Shown here one piece after another: positions 8,340 to 17,395 of a DNA stretch of 64,000 nt. This DNA is from Oribacterium sp. P6A1 (GTDB lineage Bacteria > Bacillota > Clostridia > Lachnospirales > Lachnospiraceae): positions 124,001 through 188,000 of the forward strand of contig NZ_JNKO01000001.1 in NCBI RefSeq assembly GCF_000702885.1. Reading direction: 5' to 3'. The position numbers and the translations under genes were made by a program. The notes beneath the pieces were generated by a model that worked only from the letters and a program-made list of their open reading frames with translations, was not told the origin of the DNA and made no database searches. Every line of letters begins with the position of its first letter. The first letter of the stretch is position 1.

Positions 8340-10226
8340 TCACACACTCTGCTCTCTGCATCTAAAGTCAATTATTCCTTTTTCATTTAAAAGCTTCATA
8401 ATGGATTCACTGTCTATTCCGAGACCCTCACGAAGCTTTGTCACATTGCCATGCTCTACATATTTGTCCGGAAGAGTTATGGTAACAACCTTTACCTCCG
8501 GATGATTTTCATGAATATATGCCTCAACCTGTATGCCGAATCCTCCCTGCTTGACGTTTTCTTCAAGGGTTACTATCACTTCATGGTCAAGAGAAATGAG
8601 ATCAAGCATATCTGTATCTATAGGCTTGACAAAACGGGCATTAACAAGAGTAAGATCATAGCCGCATTTTAATGCTTTATCACGTATGTGCTCTGCTGTA
8701 GATACCATGGATCCTGCTGCAAGAAGGGCTATTTTCTCTCCCTTGAAAAGCATCTCCGACTTTCCGTATTCTATCGGTGATGAGAACTCGCTTAATCCCT
8801 GATATGCAACTCCACGAGGATACCTGATGCTTACAGGCAGTGGATATTTCATGGCAAATTCCATCATCATCTGAAGCTCTGTGGCATTCTTAGGTGCCAT
8901 GACAGACATGTGGGGGATGGAAGTCAGAAAACTGTAATCGAAGATTCCCTGATGGGTTTCCCCGTCTGAACCTACAAGCCCTGCTCTGTCTATGCAAAAA
9001 ACAACAGGAAGCTTCTGAAGACAGACATCATGAACTATCTGATCATACGCTCTCTGTAAAAAGCTTGAATATACTGCGATAACAGGTTTAAGACCATTTG
9101 AGGCCATACCGGCTGCACAGGTAACCGCATGCTGCTCGGCTATTCCCACATCAAAAAATCTGTTGGGATAGTCATGAGCAAATCTGCTGAGCCCGGTTCC
9201 GTCAGGCATAGCCGCTGTTATGCCGACTATCTTTTTGTTTTCCTTTGCAAGTTCACAGATTTTGTCGGAAAAATATTCTGTATATGTCTTTCCGTTATGT
9301 GAAAGAGGCTTTCCGGAATGAACATCAAAGGGTGAAACTCCATGATATCTGGAGGGGTATCTTTCAGCAGGTTTATAGCCCCTTCCCTTTTGGGTGAGAA
9401 CATGAACCAAAACGGCATGATCTATCTTCTTTGCTTCATTAATGGTTCTTTCAACCTCTTTTATATTGTGACCGTCGATGGGACCAAGATATGTTATTCC
9501 CATATCCTCAAAGAACATACCGGGAATAACAAGCTGTTTTATGGATTTTTTCGCCTGCTGTATATGCTTTACAAGCCTTTCTCCAACGACAGGAAGTTTA
9601 AGCAGTGTTCCGCCTACGTCAACCTTTAATCTGTTGTAGCCCTTTGCGGATCTGAGACCGTTTAAGTACTTGGATATACCTCCGACATTCTGGGAAATAG
9701 ACATATTATTGTCATTCAGAACTATGATAAAGTTCTTTTTCATGCGGGAAGCATTGTTAAGTCCCTCATAAGCGAGGCCGCCGGTAAGAGCGCCATCACC
9801 TATAACAGAAACAACTGTATAGTCCTCGCCTTTTATATCTCTGGCTGCCGCTATGCCGAGTCCGGCTGAAATGGAAGTCGAACTGTGTCCGGTACCGAAG
9901 CAGTCGTATGGGCTTTCAGAACGCTTTGGAAAACCGCTCATACCATGGTACTGTCTCAATCCGTCGAAGTTATCCTTACGACCCGACAGAATCTTATGGG
10001 TATAAGCCTGATGTCCCACATCCCAGACAAGCTTGTCATGAGGAAGATCAAGGGCACGATAAAGTCCTATGGTCAGATCAACAACACCCAGGTTAGATGC
10101 AAGATGTCCTCCGAATTCTGAAGTTTTTTCAATTATAAATTGTCTGATTTCGGACGCAAGCTGATTAAGCTGCTGTTCATCCAGCCTTTTCAGATCTTCA
10201 GGTCCATATATATCATCAAGTAACAT
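8340..10226 (-). CDS. dxs: 1-deoxy-D-xylulose-5-phosphate synthase
   Basis: 628-residue thiamine-diphosphate enzyme that condenses pyruvate with glyceraldehyde 3-phosphate, the first step of the MEP isoprenoid pathway. Visible blocks are GHLASNLGVVDLTIGLYRAL, VWDVGHQAYTHKILSGR, the cofactor motif VIGDGALTGGLAYEGLNN...LNDNNMSIS, DVGIAEQHAVTCAAGMA with the catalytic Glu, and DRAGLVGSDGETHQGIFDYSFL. The ribosome site is weak. It lies directly after ispA, joining the first MEP step to prenyl-chain synthesis. The thiamine-derived cofactor it needs is supplied by the salvage genes at 17-23 kb. Confidence 0.97.
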   Translation of the reverse strand: MLLDDIYGPEDLKRLDEQQLNQLASEIRQFIIEKTSEFGGHLASNLGVVDLTIGLYRALDLPHDKLVWDVGHQAYTHKILSGRKDNFDGLRQYHGMSGFPKRSESPYDCFGTGHSSTSISAGLGIAAARDIKGEDYTVVSVIGDGALTGGLAYEGLNNASRMKKNFIIVLNDNNMSISQNVGGISKYLNGLRSAKGYNRLKVDVGGTLLKLPVVGERLVKHIQQAKKSIKQLVIPGMFFEDMGITYLGPIDGHNIKEVERTINEAKKIDHAVLVHVLTQKGRGYKPAERYPSRYHGVSPFDVHSGKPLSHNGKTYTEYFSDKICELAKENKKIVGITAAMPDGTGLSRFAHDYPNRFFDVGIAEQHAVTCAAGMASNGLKPVIAVYSSFLQRAYDQIVHDVCLQKLPVVFCIDRAGLVGSDGETHQGIFDYSFLTSIPHMSVMAPKNATELQMMMEFAMKYPLPVSIRYPRGVAYQGLSEFSSPIEYGKSEMLFKGEKIALLAAGSMVSTAEHIRDKALKCGYDLTLVNARFVKPIDTDMLDLISLDHEVIVTLEENVKQGGFGIQVEAYIHENHPEVKVVTITLPDKYVEHGNVTKLREGLGIDSESIMKLLNEKGIIDFRCREQSV

Positions 10227-10309
10227 TTTAATATCTAACTTTCTAAAAAATATTTTATTAGAAAATCATCCGTCCCCGACTTTGTTTTTAAAGTTTCCTG
10301 AAGACGGAA

Positions 10310-11290
10310 TCATTTTTTTCTGTTGATCAACATATCCGTCAGATTCATAAGAAATTCACGGCTTTGGTCATTTACATCCGGGAGATTTTTGAGCTCATCA
10401 ATAGCCTTCTTTGATAAACTCTCCACCTCTTTATGAGCATCTGAAAGACCATATATGGAAACATAGGTGGTCTTGTTGTTTTCATCATCAGAATGAATAG
10501 GCTTTCCGAGAACCTCTACAGTACTTGTTTCATCCAGAATGTCATCCTGAATCTGGAAGGCCACACCAATCTTCTCTCCAATATCTTCAAGCCTTTTCAG
10601 CTCTTCATCCTTTGCACCGCCGAGGACAGCTCCGATCATAAGAGATGCCTGTAAAAGCGCTCCGGTCTTCAGTTTATAGATAAACATAAGCTGTTCGTCC
10701 GTAAGGGGCTTTCCTGTCATTTCAACATCAACCACCTGACCTCCCAGCATACCGTAAACCCCCGACTTTTCCATAAGGATGTCAAGTGCCCTGACAAATG
10801 AAAGAGAATAAGCATTGAGCTCTTCCTGAGTTATACCCTTATCACCTCCGGAATACTCCGAAAGCTGCTTTTTATAAGCCTTCGCGACTATCTCCGGTGC
10901 ATACATCAAAAGAGCATCACCACAAAGAGTTCCCATGGCTTCACCATATTTAAACCATGTAGACTCTCTTCCGCGTCTGTACTTATCACCATCCATGCAG
11001 GGAAGATCATCATGGCAAAGACTTGATGTATGAATCATCTCCATGGCACACATAAAGCTGTGGACCACAGGAAGCATGAATTCATCTCTGCCGGAGGTTC
11101 TGTCCCTGTAGAGCTCATAGCTCTTAAGTATCATAAGCGGTCTTATGCGCTTACCGCCCGCTTCCACAGAATAATCCATGGAATCCAGTACGGTAGACTG
11201 AAGACCTTTGACCTCCGGAATTCCTTTTTTGATAATCTCGTTTACTGATCTGACTGTTTCATCCAATTCATGAGAGAATGCCATCTTCAT
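10310..11290 (-). CDS. ispA: Polyprenyl (farnesyl/geranylgeranyl) diphosphate synthase
   Basis: 326-residue trans-prenyltransferase. The first aspartate-rich motif is CHDDLPCMDGDKYRRG (residues about 95-110) and the second is QIQDDILDE (about 245). GGKRIRP near residue 50 binds isopentenyl diphosphate. It makes short-chain prenyl diphosphates from isopentenyl and dimethylallyl diphosphate. The start overlaps the xseB stop by 23 bases (a second ATG six bases on is possible), so translation is coupled. About 30 residues longer than E. coli IspA, mainly in the middle. Exact chain length cannot be told. Confidence 0.94.
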   Translation of the reverse strand: MKMAFSHELDETVRSVNEIIKKGIPEVKGLQSTVLDSMDYSVEAGGKRIRPLMILKSYELYRDRTSGRDEFMLPVVHSFMCAMEMIHTSSLCHDDLPCMDGDKYRRGRESTWFKYGEAMGTLCGDALLMYAPEIVAKAYKKQLSEYSGGDKGITQEELNAYSLSFVRALDILMEKSGVYGMLGGQVVDVEMTGKPLTDEQLMFIYKLKTGALLQASLMIGAVLGGAKDEELKRLEDIGEKIGVAFQIQDDILDETSTVEVLGKPIHSDDENNKTTYVSIYGLSDAHKEVESLSKKAIDELKNLPDVNDQSREFLMNLTDMLINRKK

Positions 11291-11510
11291 CCAACACCTT
11301 TACCTGTTTTTCAATCTTATCGATACTTTCGTTTGCATCCTTAAGAAGTCCGACACCCTTTTTATACATATCAAATGTCTTTTCAAGGCTGTCTTCATTT
11401 TCCATCTTTTCTATAAGCTCATCCAATTCTGCAAAAATCTCATTTAAGGGTTTTCTGCTTTCTACGGATGCTTCAGCCTGTGGTTCCTTGCTTTTGGTTC
11501 TGCCGGCCAT
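11268..11510 (-). CDS. xseB: Exodeoxyribonuclease VII small subunit
   Basis: 80 residues from the ATG at 11510, which follows GGAGG by five bases; an upstream TTG would be too close to that site. The typical XseB helical hairpin is visible: FAELDELIEKMENEDSLEKTFDMYKKGVGLLKDANESIDKIEKQVKVL. It binds the XseA catalytic subunit to form the nuclease that trims single-stranded DNA. The ATG starts one base after the xseA TGA, and its tail overlaps ispA. Confidence 0.95.
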   Translation of the reverse strand: MAGRTKSKEPQAEASVESRKPLNEIFAELDELIEKMENEDSLEKTFDMYKKGVGLLKDANESIDKIEKQVKVLDEDGILS

Positions 11511-11511
11511 A

Positions 11512-12849
11512 TCAACCTCCAAAATTTATATCCTCAATACGGCTTTTTAATGTTCCGTCCTTGAGTGTAGTGCTTATCAGATCACCTTTTTTCAGCTTCT
11601 TTACACTGTCAACTCTTTTTCCTTCATCATCACGAATGAAACCGTAACCACCTGACAGCTTTCGCAAAGGACTGACGGCTTCAAGCCGTTCTGTCTTTAT
11701 CATAAGCTTATGACGGGCTTTTTCCAGACTCTGTTTCATGATGGAAGGCATACCATCATAGTCTCTCAAATGATTCTTCGTAAGATGAAGCATGTCAGTC
11801 ATAAGAGTTTTTAATTCATCATAATCTCTCAGTCTTTCCCTGCAGAATACAAGTTTATTCTGCATAAGCCTGGTCAATTCGTTTTTACTGAGAATTTCTT
11901 TTTTGTGGTATTCATTGAGAATGTACTTGGGATTAAGCTGATTTAACTTAAGTTTGTACATGGATAACTTCTGTCTTGAATCCTGAACATGCTCATAAAG
12001 AACGGATTCCAGTGCAGCTTTGTATCCTGAAATATCGTCTTCGAATTTTGAATAGTCAAAAACTGCCAGCTCAGCTCCGGCACTTGGTGTCGGGGCCCTG
12101 AGGTCTGCCACGTAATCAGCAATGGTAGTATCAGTTTCATGCCCTACTGCACTGATAATGGGAGTGTCTGCATCGAAGATGGCCTGAGCCACAGCCTGTT
12201 CGTTAAAAGCCCATAGATCCTCGATGGAACCTCCGCCGCGGCCCACTATGATGACATCCATACCCATGAGATCCAGGGTCTTTATACCGCGTATTATAGA
12301 TTGAACAGCTCCGTCACCCTGAACCTGAGCAGGATACAAAGTAAGGTTCACATAAGGATTTCTTCTCTTCGCTATCTGAACTATATCCCTTACGGCCGCA
12401 CCTGTTTTTGCCGTTACTATCCCGATATTCCTTGCATACTTCGGAATCGGCTTTTTATACATAGGGTCAAACATGCCCATTTCGGCAAGCTCTTTCTTTA
12501 GCTGTTCAAATCTTATGTATAGATCTCCGACCCCGTCTGACCTAAAGCTTTTGGCATAAATCTGGTATGTTCCGCCTCTTTCGTAGACACCTACGCTTCC
12601 GGTACACAGAACGCTCATACCGTCCTCTAACTTAAACTGAAGCCCCGCACGATCTCTGACGAACATTACGCCGGAAATCTGCGAAGCTGTATCTTTTAAT
12701 GTAAAGTAAATATGACCTGAAGTATGATACTTCAGGTTCGATATTTCTCCTTTTATTGTGATGCCGGACAACGCAAAGTCCGTGGCAAACATATTACCTA
12801 TGTAACTGTTGACCTGCGATACCGTATATGCCCTGTTAAGCTGACCCAT
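11512..12849 (-). CDS. xseA: Exodeoxyribonuclease VII large subunit
   Basis: 445-residue catalytic subunit. The N-terminal OB fold (about 1-100) contains VKGEISN-like IKGEISNLKYHTSGHIYFTLKD. The nuclease core has ARNIGIVTAKTGAAVRDI, YPAQVQGDGA, DVIIVGRGGGSIEDLWAFNE and SAVGHETDTTIADYVADLRAPTPSAGAELA. A coiled-coil C-terminal region follows. It degrades single-stranded DNA in both directions in complex with XseB. It starts three bases after the nusB stop. Confidence 0.97.
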   Translation of the reverse strand: MGQLNRAYTVSQVNSYIGNMFATDFALSGITIKGEISNLKYHTSGHIYFTLKDTASQISGVMFVRDRAGLQFKLEDGMSVLCTGSVGVYERGGTYQIYAKSFRSDGVGDLYIRFEQLKKELAEMGMFDPMYKKPIPKYARNIGIVTAKTGAAVRDIVQIAKRRNPYVNLTLYPAQVQGDGAVQSIIRGIKTLDLMGMDVIIVGRGGGSIEDLWAFNEQAVAQAIFDADTPIISAVGHETDTTIADYVADLRAPTPSAGAELAVFDYSKFEDDISGYKAALESVLYEHVQDSRQKLSMYKLKLNQLNPKYILNEYHKKEILSKNELTRLMQNKLVFCRERLRDYDELKTLMTDMLHLTKNHLRDYDGMPSIMKQSLEKARHKLMIKTERLEAVSPLRKLSGGYGFIRDDEGKRVDSVKKLKKGDLISTTLKDGTLKSRIEDINFGG

Positions 12850-12852
12850 CTT

Positions 12853-13401
12853 TTATTTATTGTTCTTATTGATAAGAATATGAACGCTCTTGCCTTCAGC
12901 GGACTTCTTTTCAGTAAGCTCGCCCTGCTGCTTACGAGGTGCCTTCTCCACTTTCTTAGATTCACGTGTGCTGTCAACAAGTCTCGCAAGAACCCCGTTT
13001 ACAAAAGAACCTGATTCATTGCCGCCGTACTTCTTGGCAAGCTCGATTGCCTCGTTGATAGCAACCTTCTCAGGAACGGCTTCATCATAATTTATCTCAT
13101 AAAGAGCAAGACGGATTGCTGTAAGATCAGTCTTTGTCATACGATCCGTTTTCCATCCGTCAGCACTTGAATTAATCTTTTCATCAAGTTCAGGAAGCTT
13201 GTCAACTATCTTCTGTACTGAGGATTCAAGATCCTTCTGTTCATCTTCAGTCAGATTTTCAATTTTGATCAGACTGTCACCATCCTCATAGTCAGGTGAA
13301 TCAAAATAACGATCCATCTGTGAAGGAATCTCGTCTCCAGGATAAAACTGTGTGGAGAAAAGAAGTTTAAATTTATGATCTCTTTCTTCTCGCTTATTCA
13401 T
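12853..13401 (-). CDS. nusB: Transcription antitermination factor NusB
   Basis: 182 residues starting [22 protein letters not shown] at 13401, with AGGAAAAGT just upstream; the open frame continues to 13500 but that extension lacks NusB-like sequence. All-helical fold with [50 protein letters not shown], the conserved NusB C-terminal half. With NusE it binds boxA RNA and promotes antitermination of rRNA operons. An unusual charged tail (about 35 residues rich in K and E) follows the domain. Confidence 0.95.
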   Translation of the reverse strand: MNKREERDHKFKLLFSTQFYPGDEIPSQMDRYFDSPDYEDGDSLIKIENLTEDEQKDLESSVQKIVDKLPELDEKINSSADGWKTDRMTKTDLTAIRLALYEINYDEAVPEKVAINEAIELAKKYGGNESGSFVNGVLARLVDSTRESKKVEKAPRKQQGELTEKKSAEGKSVHILINKNNK

Positions 13402-13526
13402 ACTTTTCCTATCTGATAATATTTTAAATGTACTGTGGTTTAAAACTTCATGATTTTCAAAAATGAAATAGTCACAATGACCTGCTTCTCTTCGGATCAT
13501 GAATTAAACCTGTTCATCGGAGGACA

Positions 13527-13910
13527 TCAATCCTCTGTGGTAACAACTCCCGAAATCTTGATGTTTACATCAAGCACATTGAGACCTGTCATGGATTCAA
13601 TAGCCTGGGCAACCTTGTCCTGAACATTCTTAGATACTTCAGGAATAGAATATCCATACTTGACATTGAGACTGAGGTCAACCGAAACATGACCTTCCTC
13701 AATACTTATGGAAACTCCCTTTCCAAGATCCTTGATTCCCATTCTGGAAATGATCTCACCTGACCATCCTCCGTTCATGGAATCAACTCCCTCTGTCTCT
13801 GTTGCAGCAATTCCGGCAATGACAGCTACAACTTCATCGGCGATAACAACCTGACCGTTGTCATCCTTCTCATATACAACATGTGTTGCTCTTTCCAGTT
13901 TCTGTTCCAT
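13527..13910 (-). CDS. Asp23/Gls24 family envelope-stress-response protein
   Basis: 127 residues from the ATG at 13910, which GGAGGTTCTAT precedes. Typical family blocks are GQVVIADEVVAVIAGIAATETEGVDSM, GVSISIEEGHVSVDLSLNVKYGYSIPEVSKNVQDKVAQAIESMTGLNVLDVNIKISGV. Asp23-like proteins form membrane-associated assemblies in Firmicutes and are often cell-envelope-stress responsive. It is the first gene of the housekeeping operon that runs leftwards to recN and is the usual neighbour of nusB. Confidence 0.94.
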   Translation of the reverse strand: MEQKLERATHVVYEKDDNGQVVIADEVVAVIAGIAATETEGVDSMNGGWSGEIISRMGIKDLGKGVSISIEEGHVSVDLSLNVKYGYSIPEVSKNVQDKVAQAIESMTGLNVLDVNIKISGVVTTED

Positions 13911-14006
13911 ATAGAACCTCCAATATAAGTTGTGCAAATGCACATTTTACATATATATATCTGATTTGTACAGATTAATTTGAATATTTGATACTTTTGT
14001 CATGAA

Positions 14007-14048
14007 GTCCATCTACCACTTATGTTCTTACACAAACGGTAGATGGAC
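14007..14048. other. 11-bp hairpin in the asp23/NUDIX divergent promoter region
   Basis: A perfect 11-bp inverted repeat (14007-14017 and 14038-14048) with a 20-base loop and no T run on either side. It lies between divergent genes, so it may be an operator or part of a leader rather than a terminator. The rest of the 311-base gap is AT-rich promoter-like DNA. Confidence 0.4.
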
Positions 14049-14221
14049 CTATTGAACTGATGCAATCATACCATATTTCTTTATTTTATGCATTTTAAAA
14101 ATCTTTTTTGTATATTTTTATGAAATAAGAGTTTATTATATATATTAAAGAAATCAGTTCCAAGTCGTGCACTTAGGATTCGTGACATCAGGTATTCCGA
14201 TAACCTTGGGGAGGGTATAAT

Positions 14222-14842
14222 ATGCAGTTCAAAGGCATTAAACAAATCGAAAAAGGTAACTTTATCAACAGGTATGATATTCTGTATGAATCCAATGATC
14301 ATAAAGAGAAGACCTATGAAATCGTAAGCCGTAATCCAAATATCACATCACTTGAAGAATTATCCGATTGGAGCAGTAAAACCGTCTGCATTATTGGTCT
14401 TTCCAGAAATCATAATCGTATCCTTCTGAACAAGGAGTATCAGATGGCAGTCGGTGACTGGGTATATAATTTCCCTTCAGGTCTTATAGATGAGGGAGAA
14501 ACTCCCACAGAAGCCGCAAAAAGAGAGCTTATGGAGGAAACCGGACTTCGTTTTGTAAAGCGTATAGTACGTCTGAAGAGCAGTTTCAATTCCGTTGGCC
14601 TTTCCAATGAATCCACCTCCTGCGTTATCGCTATAGTAGACGGTGACATTCAGGAAAGTAATTCCAGCTTTGAAGAAATCGAAGCTGTCTGGCTCAGCAA
14701 GAACGATGTCAAGGAGCTGCTCAAGACTTCAAAGATGTCAGCGAGAGCACAGCTCTTCTGTTTCCTTTGGGTCTACGGAGATCTGTGCCTCGACAGATTC
14801 TATGAAGATCAGGAAGATTTCGGAAAAGGCAATTTAAGATAG
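14222..14842 (+). CDS. NUDIX hydrolase (ADP-ribose pyrophosphatase-like)
   Basis: 206 residues with a perfect NUDIX box, GLIDEGETPTEAAKRELMEETGL (residues about 88-110, matching G-x5-E-x7-REUxEExGU), which binds the metal and cleaves a nucleoside diphosphate linked to another group. NFPSGLIDEGE resembles the ADP-ribose pyrophosphatase subgroup, but substrate is not proved. The start has GGGAGG just upstream. It is a single-gene unit, divergent from asp23 and closed by an intrinsic terminator. The first 60 residues are less typical and may form a dimerisation domain. Confidence 0.9.
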   Translation: MQFKGIKQIEKGNFINRYDILYESNDHKEKTYEIVSRNPNITSLEELSDWSSKTVCIIGLSRNHNRILLNKEYQMAVGDWVYNFPSGLIDEGETPTEAAKRELMEETGLRFVKRIVRLKSSFNSVGLSNESTSCVIAIVDGDIQESNSSFEEIEAVWLSKNDVKELLKTSKMSARAQLFCFLWVYGDLCLDRFYEDQEDFGKGNLR

Positions 14843-14858
14843 TTGAAAAGATTTTTAA

Positions 14859-14900
14859 CGACTTCCGGAAAGATGGTGATCTGTCCGGAAGTCGTTTTTT
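14859..14900 (+). terminator. Intrinsic terminator of the NUDIX gene
   Basis: Perfect 11-bp stem (14859-14869 with 14884-14894), a 14-base loop, then six T. It lies 17 bases after the NUDIX stop. Confidence 0.93.
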
Positions 14901-14987
14901 ATTTGTGATAAAGTATCAACAGATGTATTGCAAGTACGATAAGATTTTAAAGCTTCGTACACCTGTATAAAGCTTATTCCAGGAATA

Positions 14988-16382
14988 TCACACAGAGCCG
15001 AAACTGTCATAATAGATACAGTTATGGTCACATCCGCCCATAAATAATTTTCTGCAGGATTTCATGCGATAGGTTGATTCCTCTTCACTTTGGTTTCTTC
15101 CAGTACGTTTTCTTATATAGCCTATATTCTCAAAATTGGCTTCCTTCCCGGGTATCAAAGCCGCACAGGCATTGATCCAGATAACATTACAATCATCATG
15201 TGCACAAAGATCCAGTGAAAGCTTAAAATCATAGGAACCGGTAGAATATGCAGGAGCAATGATCATTGTCAGCATAAAGCCTCTCATGATACGTTCCATA
15301 TATTCATTTGTCAGAAAGTCCTTGCAGATCATAACAGCGAAGCGTCCTATTCCGGGATAATGGAAAATGGTTATTCTATTATTTTTCTTTAAATACTCTC
15401 TGTGATTGCCCTGCTTTGTCTTAAGAAAAAATGGATTCTGTTTGCACTGTCTCGTAAGTACATTTCCGTATCTGTCCAAGACCGGGGCATAATTCAGCCC
15501 GTCCATGCTGCAGGAAGGAAGTACTATCAATGGCGGTATCTGTTTTCTCTGTTCTTTATCAAGCGAGCCGAGTTTCTCACGTATAAATGTCTCCATGGTG
15601 GGATTTCCGAGCATTTCAGGGAAAACCATGAGCTCGCTTCCCTTTTCTCCGGCTTCTTTAATCTTGTTCCACACAAGAACATTATCACGTTTCATACGGG
15701 ATTCGTTGTACTTTATATCGAAGGTCTGATAATTGTCCGTATTGTGATACTTGATATCAAAATTTGATTTTGCGCTGAGGGGGGAAGCTGCAACATTAAG
15801 CTTTTTTGTTTTGTCAAACAAAGGCAGTGAACCTTTTTTTATAAAAACATGGTCGGCTTCTATATCCCGCATATCTTCCACTACAAGAAGATATTTCAGA
15901 TAACTGTCTATGCGCTCATAAGAAAAGGAATGTCTGTTTTTTCTGGACCATACACATCGCATCTTGGGAAATACAGAGATACCTGTCTCTTTTCTGTTTG
16001 TATTGATTTCCGATGAAACACCCTTCTCTTCAAGTATTTCCCGTTCATCATACAAAAGAACTGCTACAGCTTCATCAAGTGCCTGAATAAATCTTATGAT
16101 ACTGTTCCTGTCCAGCTCCCTGTACAGCTTATCCTTAAATGAATACAGCTTATTTATATATTCCCGGTCGAGATCAGGTTCAAAAACCGGAAAATACATA
16201 CCTTTGTCACTGAGACTGAGATCCGTATTTTCCTGAATATATCTGTCGATACGACTGCATTCTAATCCTGAAATACTTTTATACAAAATAAGATAATCCT
16301 TACCAACAGACTTTATCAAAAAAGAACATAAATCCGCGATAAGATCATATATCAATACTCTCTCCGGAACCGACTCTGCCAT
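14988..16382 (-). CDS. Nitrilase-superfamily (carbon-nitrogen hydrolase-like) protein with a novel N-terminal region
   Basis: 464 residues. The C-terminal half (about 225-440) looks like the nitrilase/CN-hydrolase fold: LMVFPEM with a candidate catalytic Glu256, the RQCKQNPF region with Lys314, and AVMICKDF with candidate nucleophile Cys353, followed by AHDDCNVIWINACAA. The N-terminal 200 residues are helical with no motif I recognise; I see no reverse-transcriptase YxDD box. The ATG follows GGAGGAATT. It lies between convergent and same-strand neighbours with no functional link, as a single-gene unit. Fold assignment is moderate; the substrate is unknown. Confidence 0.68.
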   Translation of the reverse strand: MAESVPERVLIYDLIADLCSFLIKSVGKDYLILYKSISGLECSRIDRYIQENTDLSLSDKGMYFPVFEPDLDREYINKLYSFKDKLYRELDRNSIIRFIQALDEAVAVLLYDEREILEEKGVSSEINTNRKETGISVFPKMRCVWSRKNRHSFSYERIDSYLKYLLVVEDMRDIEADHVFIKKGSLPLFDKTKKLNVAASPLSAKSNFDIKYHNTDNYQTFDIKYNESRMKRDNVLVWNKIKEAGEKGSELMVFPEMLGNPTMETFIREKLGSLDKEQRKQIPPLIVLPSCSMDGLNYAPVLDRYGNVLTRQCKQNPFFLKTKQGNHREYLKKNNRITIFHYPGIGRFAVMICKDFLTNEYMERIMRGFMLTMIIAPAYSTGSYDFKLSLDLCAHDDCNVIWINACAALIPGKEANFENIGYIRKRTGRNQSEEESTYRMKSCRKLFMGGCDHNCIYYDSFGSV

Positions 16383-16565
16383 ACAGTCAATTCCTCCTCT
16401 CTTCAGTTTTTTCCCATGCCATCATACTGAATCCTGAACACTCTGTGTATTAATGACTTCTGTTACTGATTTTCTAAACTGTTCTCTTTATATCCACAGC
16501 ATATTCTACAGTTTTATATCTGTTTTTTCAAATGAATACATGTCTTTTATTCTTTATGTATAAGC

Positions 16566-17144
16566 TTATACAGTTATATGGTCCCTGAGTTTTTCGAAGG
16601 TTTTATCTCCTATCCTTTTTACATTCTTTATCTCTTCTACAGCCGCAAAGCCACCGTATTTTTCTCTGTATTCTATGATGTTTTTTGCAGTGGCGGGACC
16701 AACTCCCGGAATGGTTTCCAATTCCTGCTGATCTGCTTTATTTATATTAACCAGAGTAGATTGGTATGAAGATGATAAAGAAGAAAAATGAGACCCATTA
16801 GCTTCTGATTCAGCCATCTTGTTTTGGGTATCAGAATTCCGTGTATCATCAGATTTTTGAATATATTGTGGTTCCTCAGTACACGGCACATCATTGTCTT
16901 TTTTTGAATAGAGCTTATTTTCTGTGTTTTCAATTACTGTCGGATTATAGTTGTTAGCAGAGCTTTTGGTTTTCTCCTCTTCTTTGTACCCCTGGGTTTC
17001 CGAATACACTTTAAAGGTAGCTTTGTTTTGGGCTCTTCCCATAGTCACATAATAGACTCCGCTTATAATCATCAGAATGATCACAAGAATCTGTTTTAAA
17101 CTTTTTAGTCTTTCTCTAAGTTTATTTTTTTCTTTTTCTGTCAT
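16566..17144 (-). CDS. ComEA-like helix-hairpin-helix DNA-binding protein
   Basis: 192 residues: a short basic N-terminus, one membrane segment (about 18-35), a low-complexity acidic/serine linker (about 45-125), then two helix-hairpin-helix units in VNINKADQQELETIPGVGPATAKNIIEYREKYGGFAAVEEIKNVKRIGDKTFEKLRDHI. This matches ComEA, the surface DNA receptor for transformation, though the SLBB domain common in larger ComEA proteins is missing. GGAGG lies 14 bases before the ATG; between them is a four-codon frame (17141-17155) whose stop overlaps the comEA-like ATG, which may couple translation. No other com gene is nearby. Confidence 0.85.
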   Translation of the reverse strand: MTEKEKNKLRERLKSLKQILVIILMIISGVYYVTMGRAQNKATFKVYSETQGYKEEEKTKSSANNYNPTVIENTENKLYSKKDNDVPCTEEPQYIQKSDDTRNSDTQNKMAESEANGSHFSSLSSSYQSTLVNINKADQQELETIPGVGPATAKNIIEYREKYGGFAAVEEIKNVKRIGDKTFEKLRDHITV

Positions 17145-17216
17145 AGATTATTCATAATCCTCCTTTTTAAACATTGACAGCCTCCTGCTCCGGCGTATAG
17201 AATTATAAAGATAAAA

Positions 17217-17390
17217 CGCTAGGGGCGCATTTGCTGAGATGATCTTAGGATCAACCCTTTTTACCTGATCAGGTTAATGCCTGCGTAGGGAAGCAATATA
17301 AGTTAGTTTCATATAGGGTTATCCTGTGTGTTACTTCCATGCCCCTCCATAGATAACGTCTTAAAAGTGACGTTCAAATCAAGGAGGATT
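17217..17390 (+). promoter_or_regulatory. TPP (THI-box) riboswitch controlling thiT, likely translational
   Basis: The aptamer occupies about 17217-17295. Conserved pieces in order are AGGGGCGC, GCTGAGAT, a small P3 hairpin (17240-17253), AACCCTTT, ACCTGATCAGGTTAATGCCTGCG and TAGGGAAGC. No T-rich terminator follows. Instead 17341-17348 (GCCCCTCC) can pair with the thiT ribosome site (17381-17387), and its first six bases can alternatively pair with AGGGGC at 17221-17226 inside the aptamer. This suggests that bound TPP frees the anti-ribosome-site strand and shuts off translation. The aptamer is certain; the switching model is inference. Confidence 0.95.
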
Positions 17391-17395
17391 TTTTT

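Noticed and set aside
12853-13500. Longer NusB start at 13500
   Set aside because: The extra 33 residues do not look like NusB, and AGGAAAAGT precedes the ATG at 13401.
14988-16382. Reverse-transcriptase-nitrilase defence protein
   Set aside because: The protein is too short and has no reverse-transcriptase active-site motif; no partner gene is adjacent.
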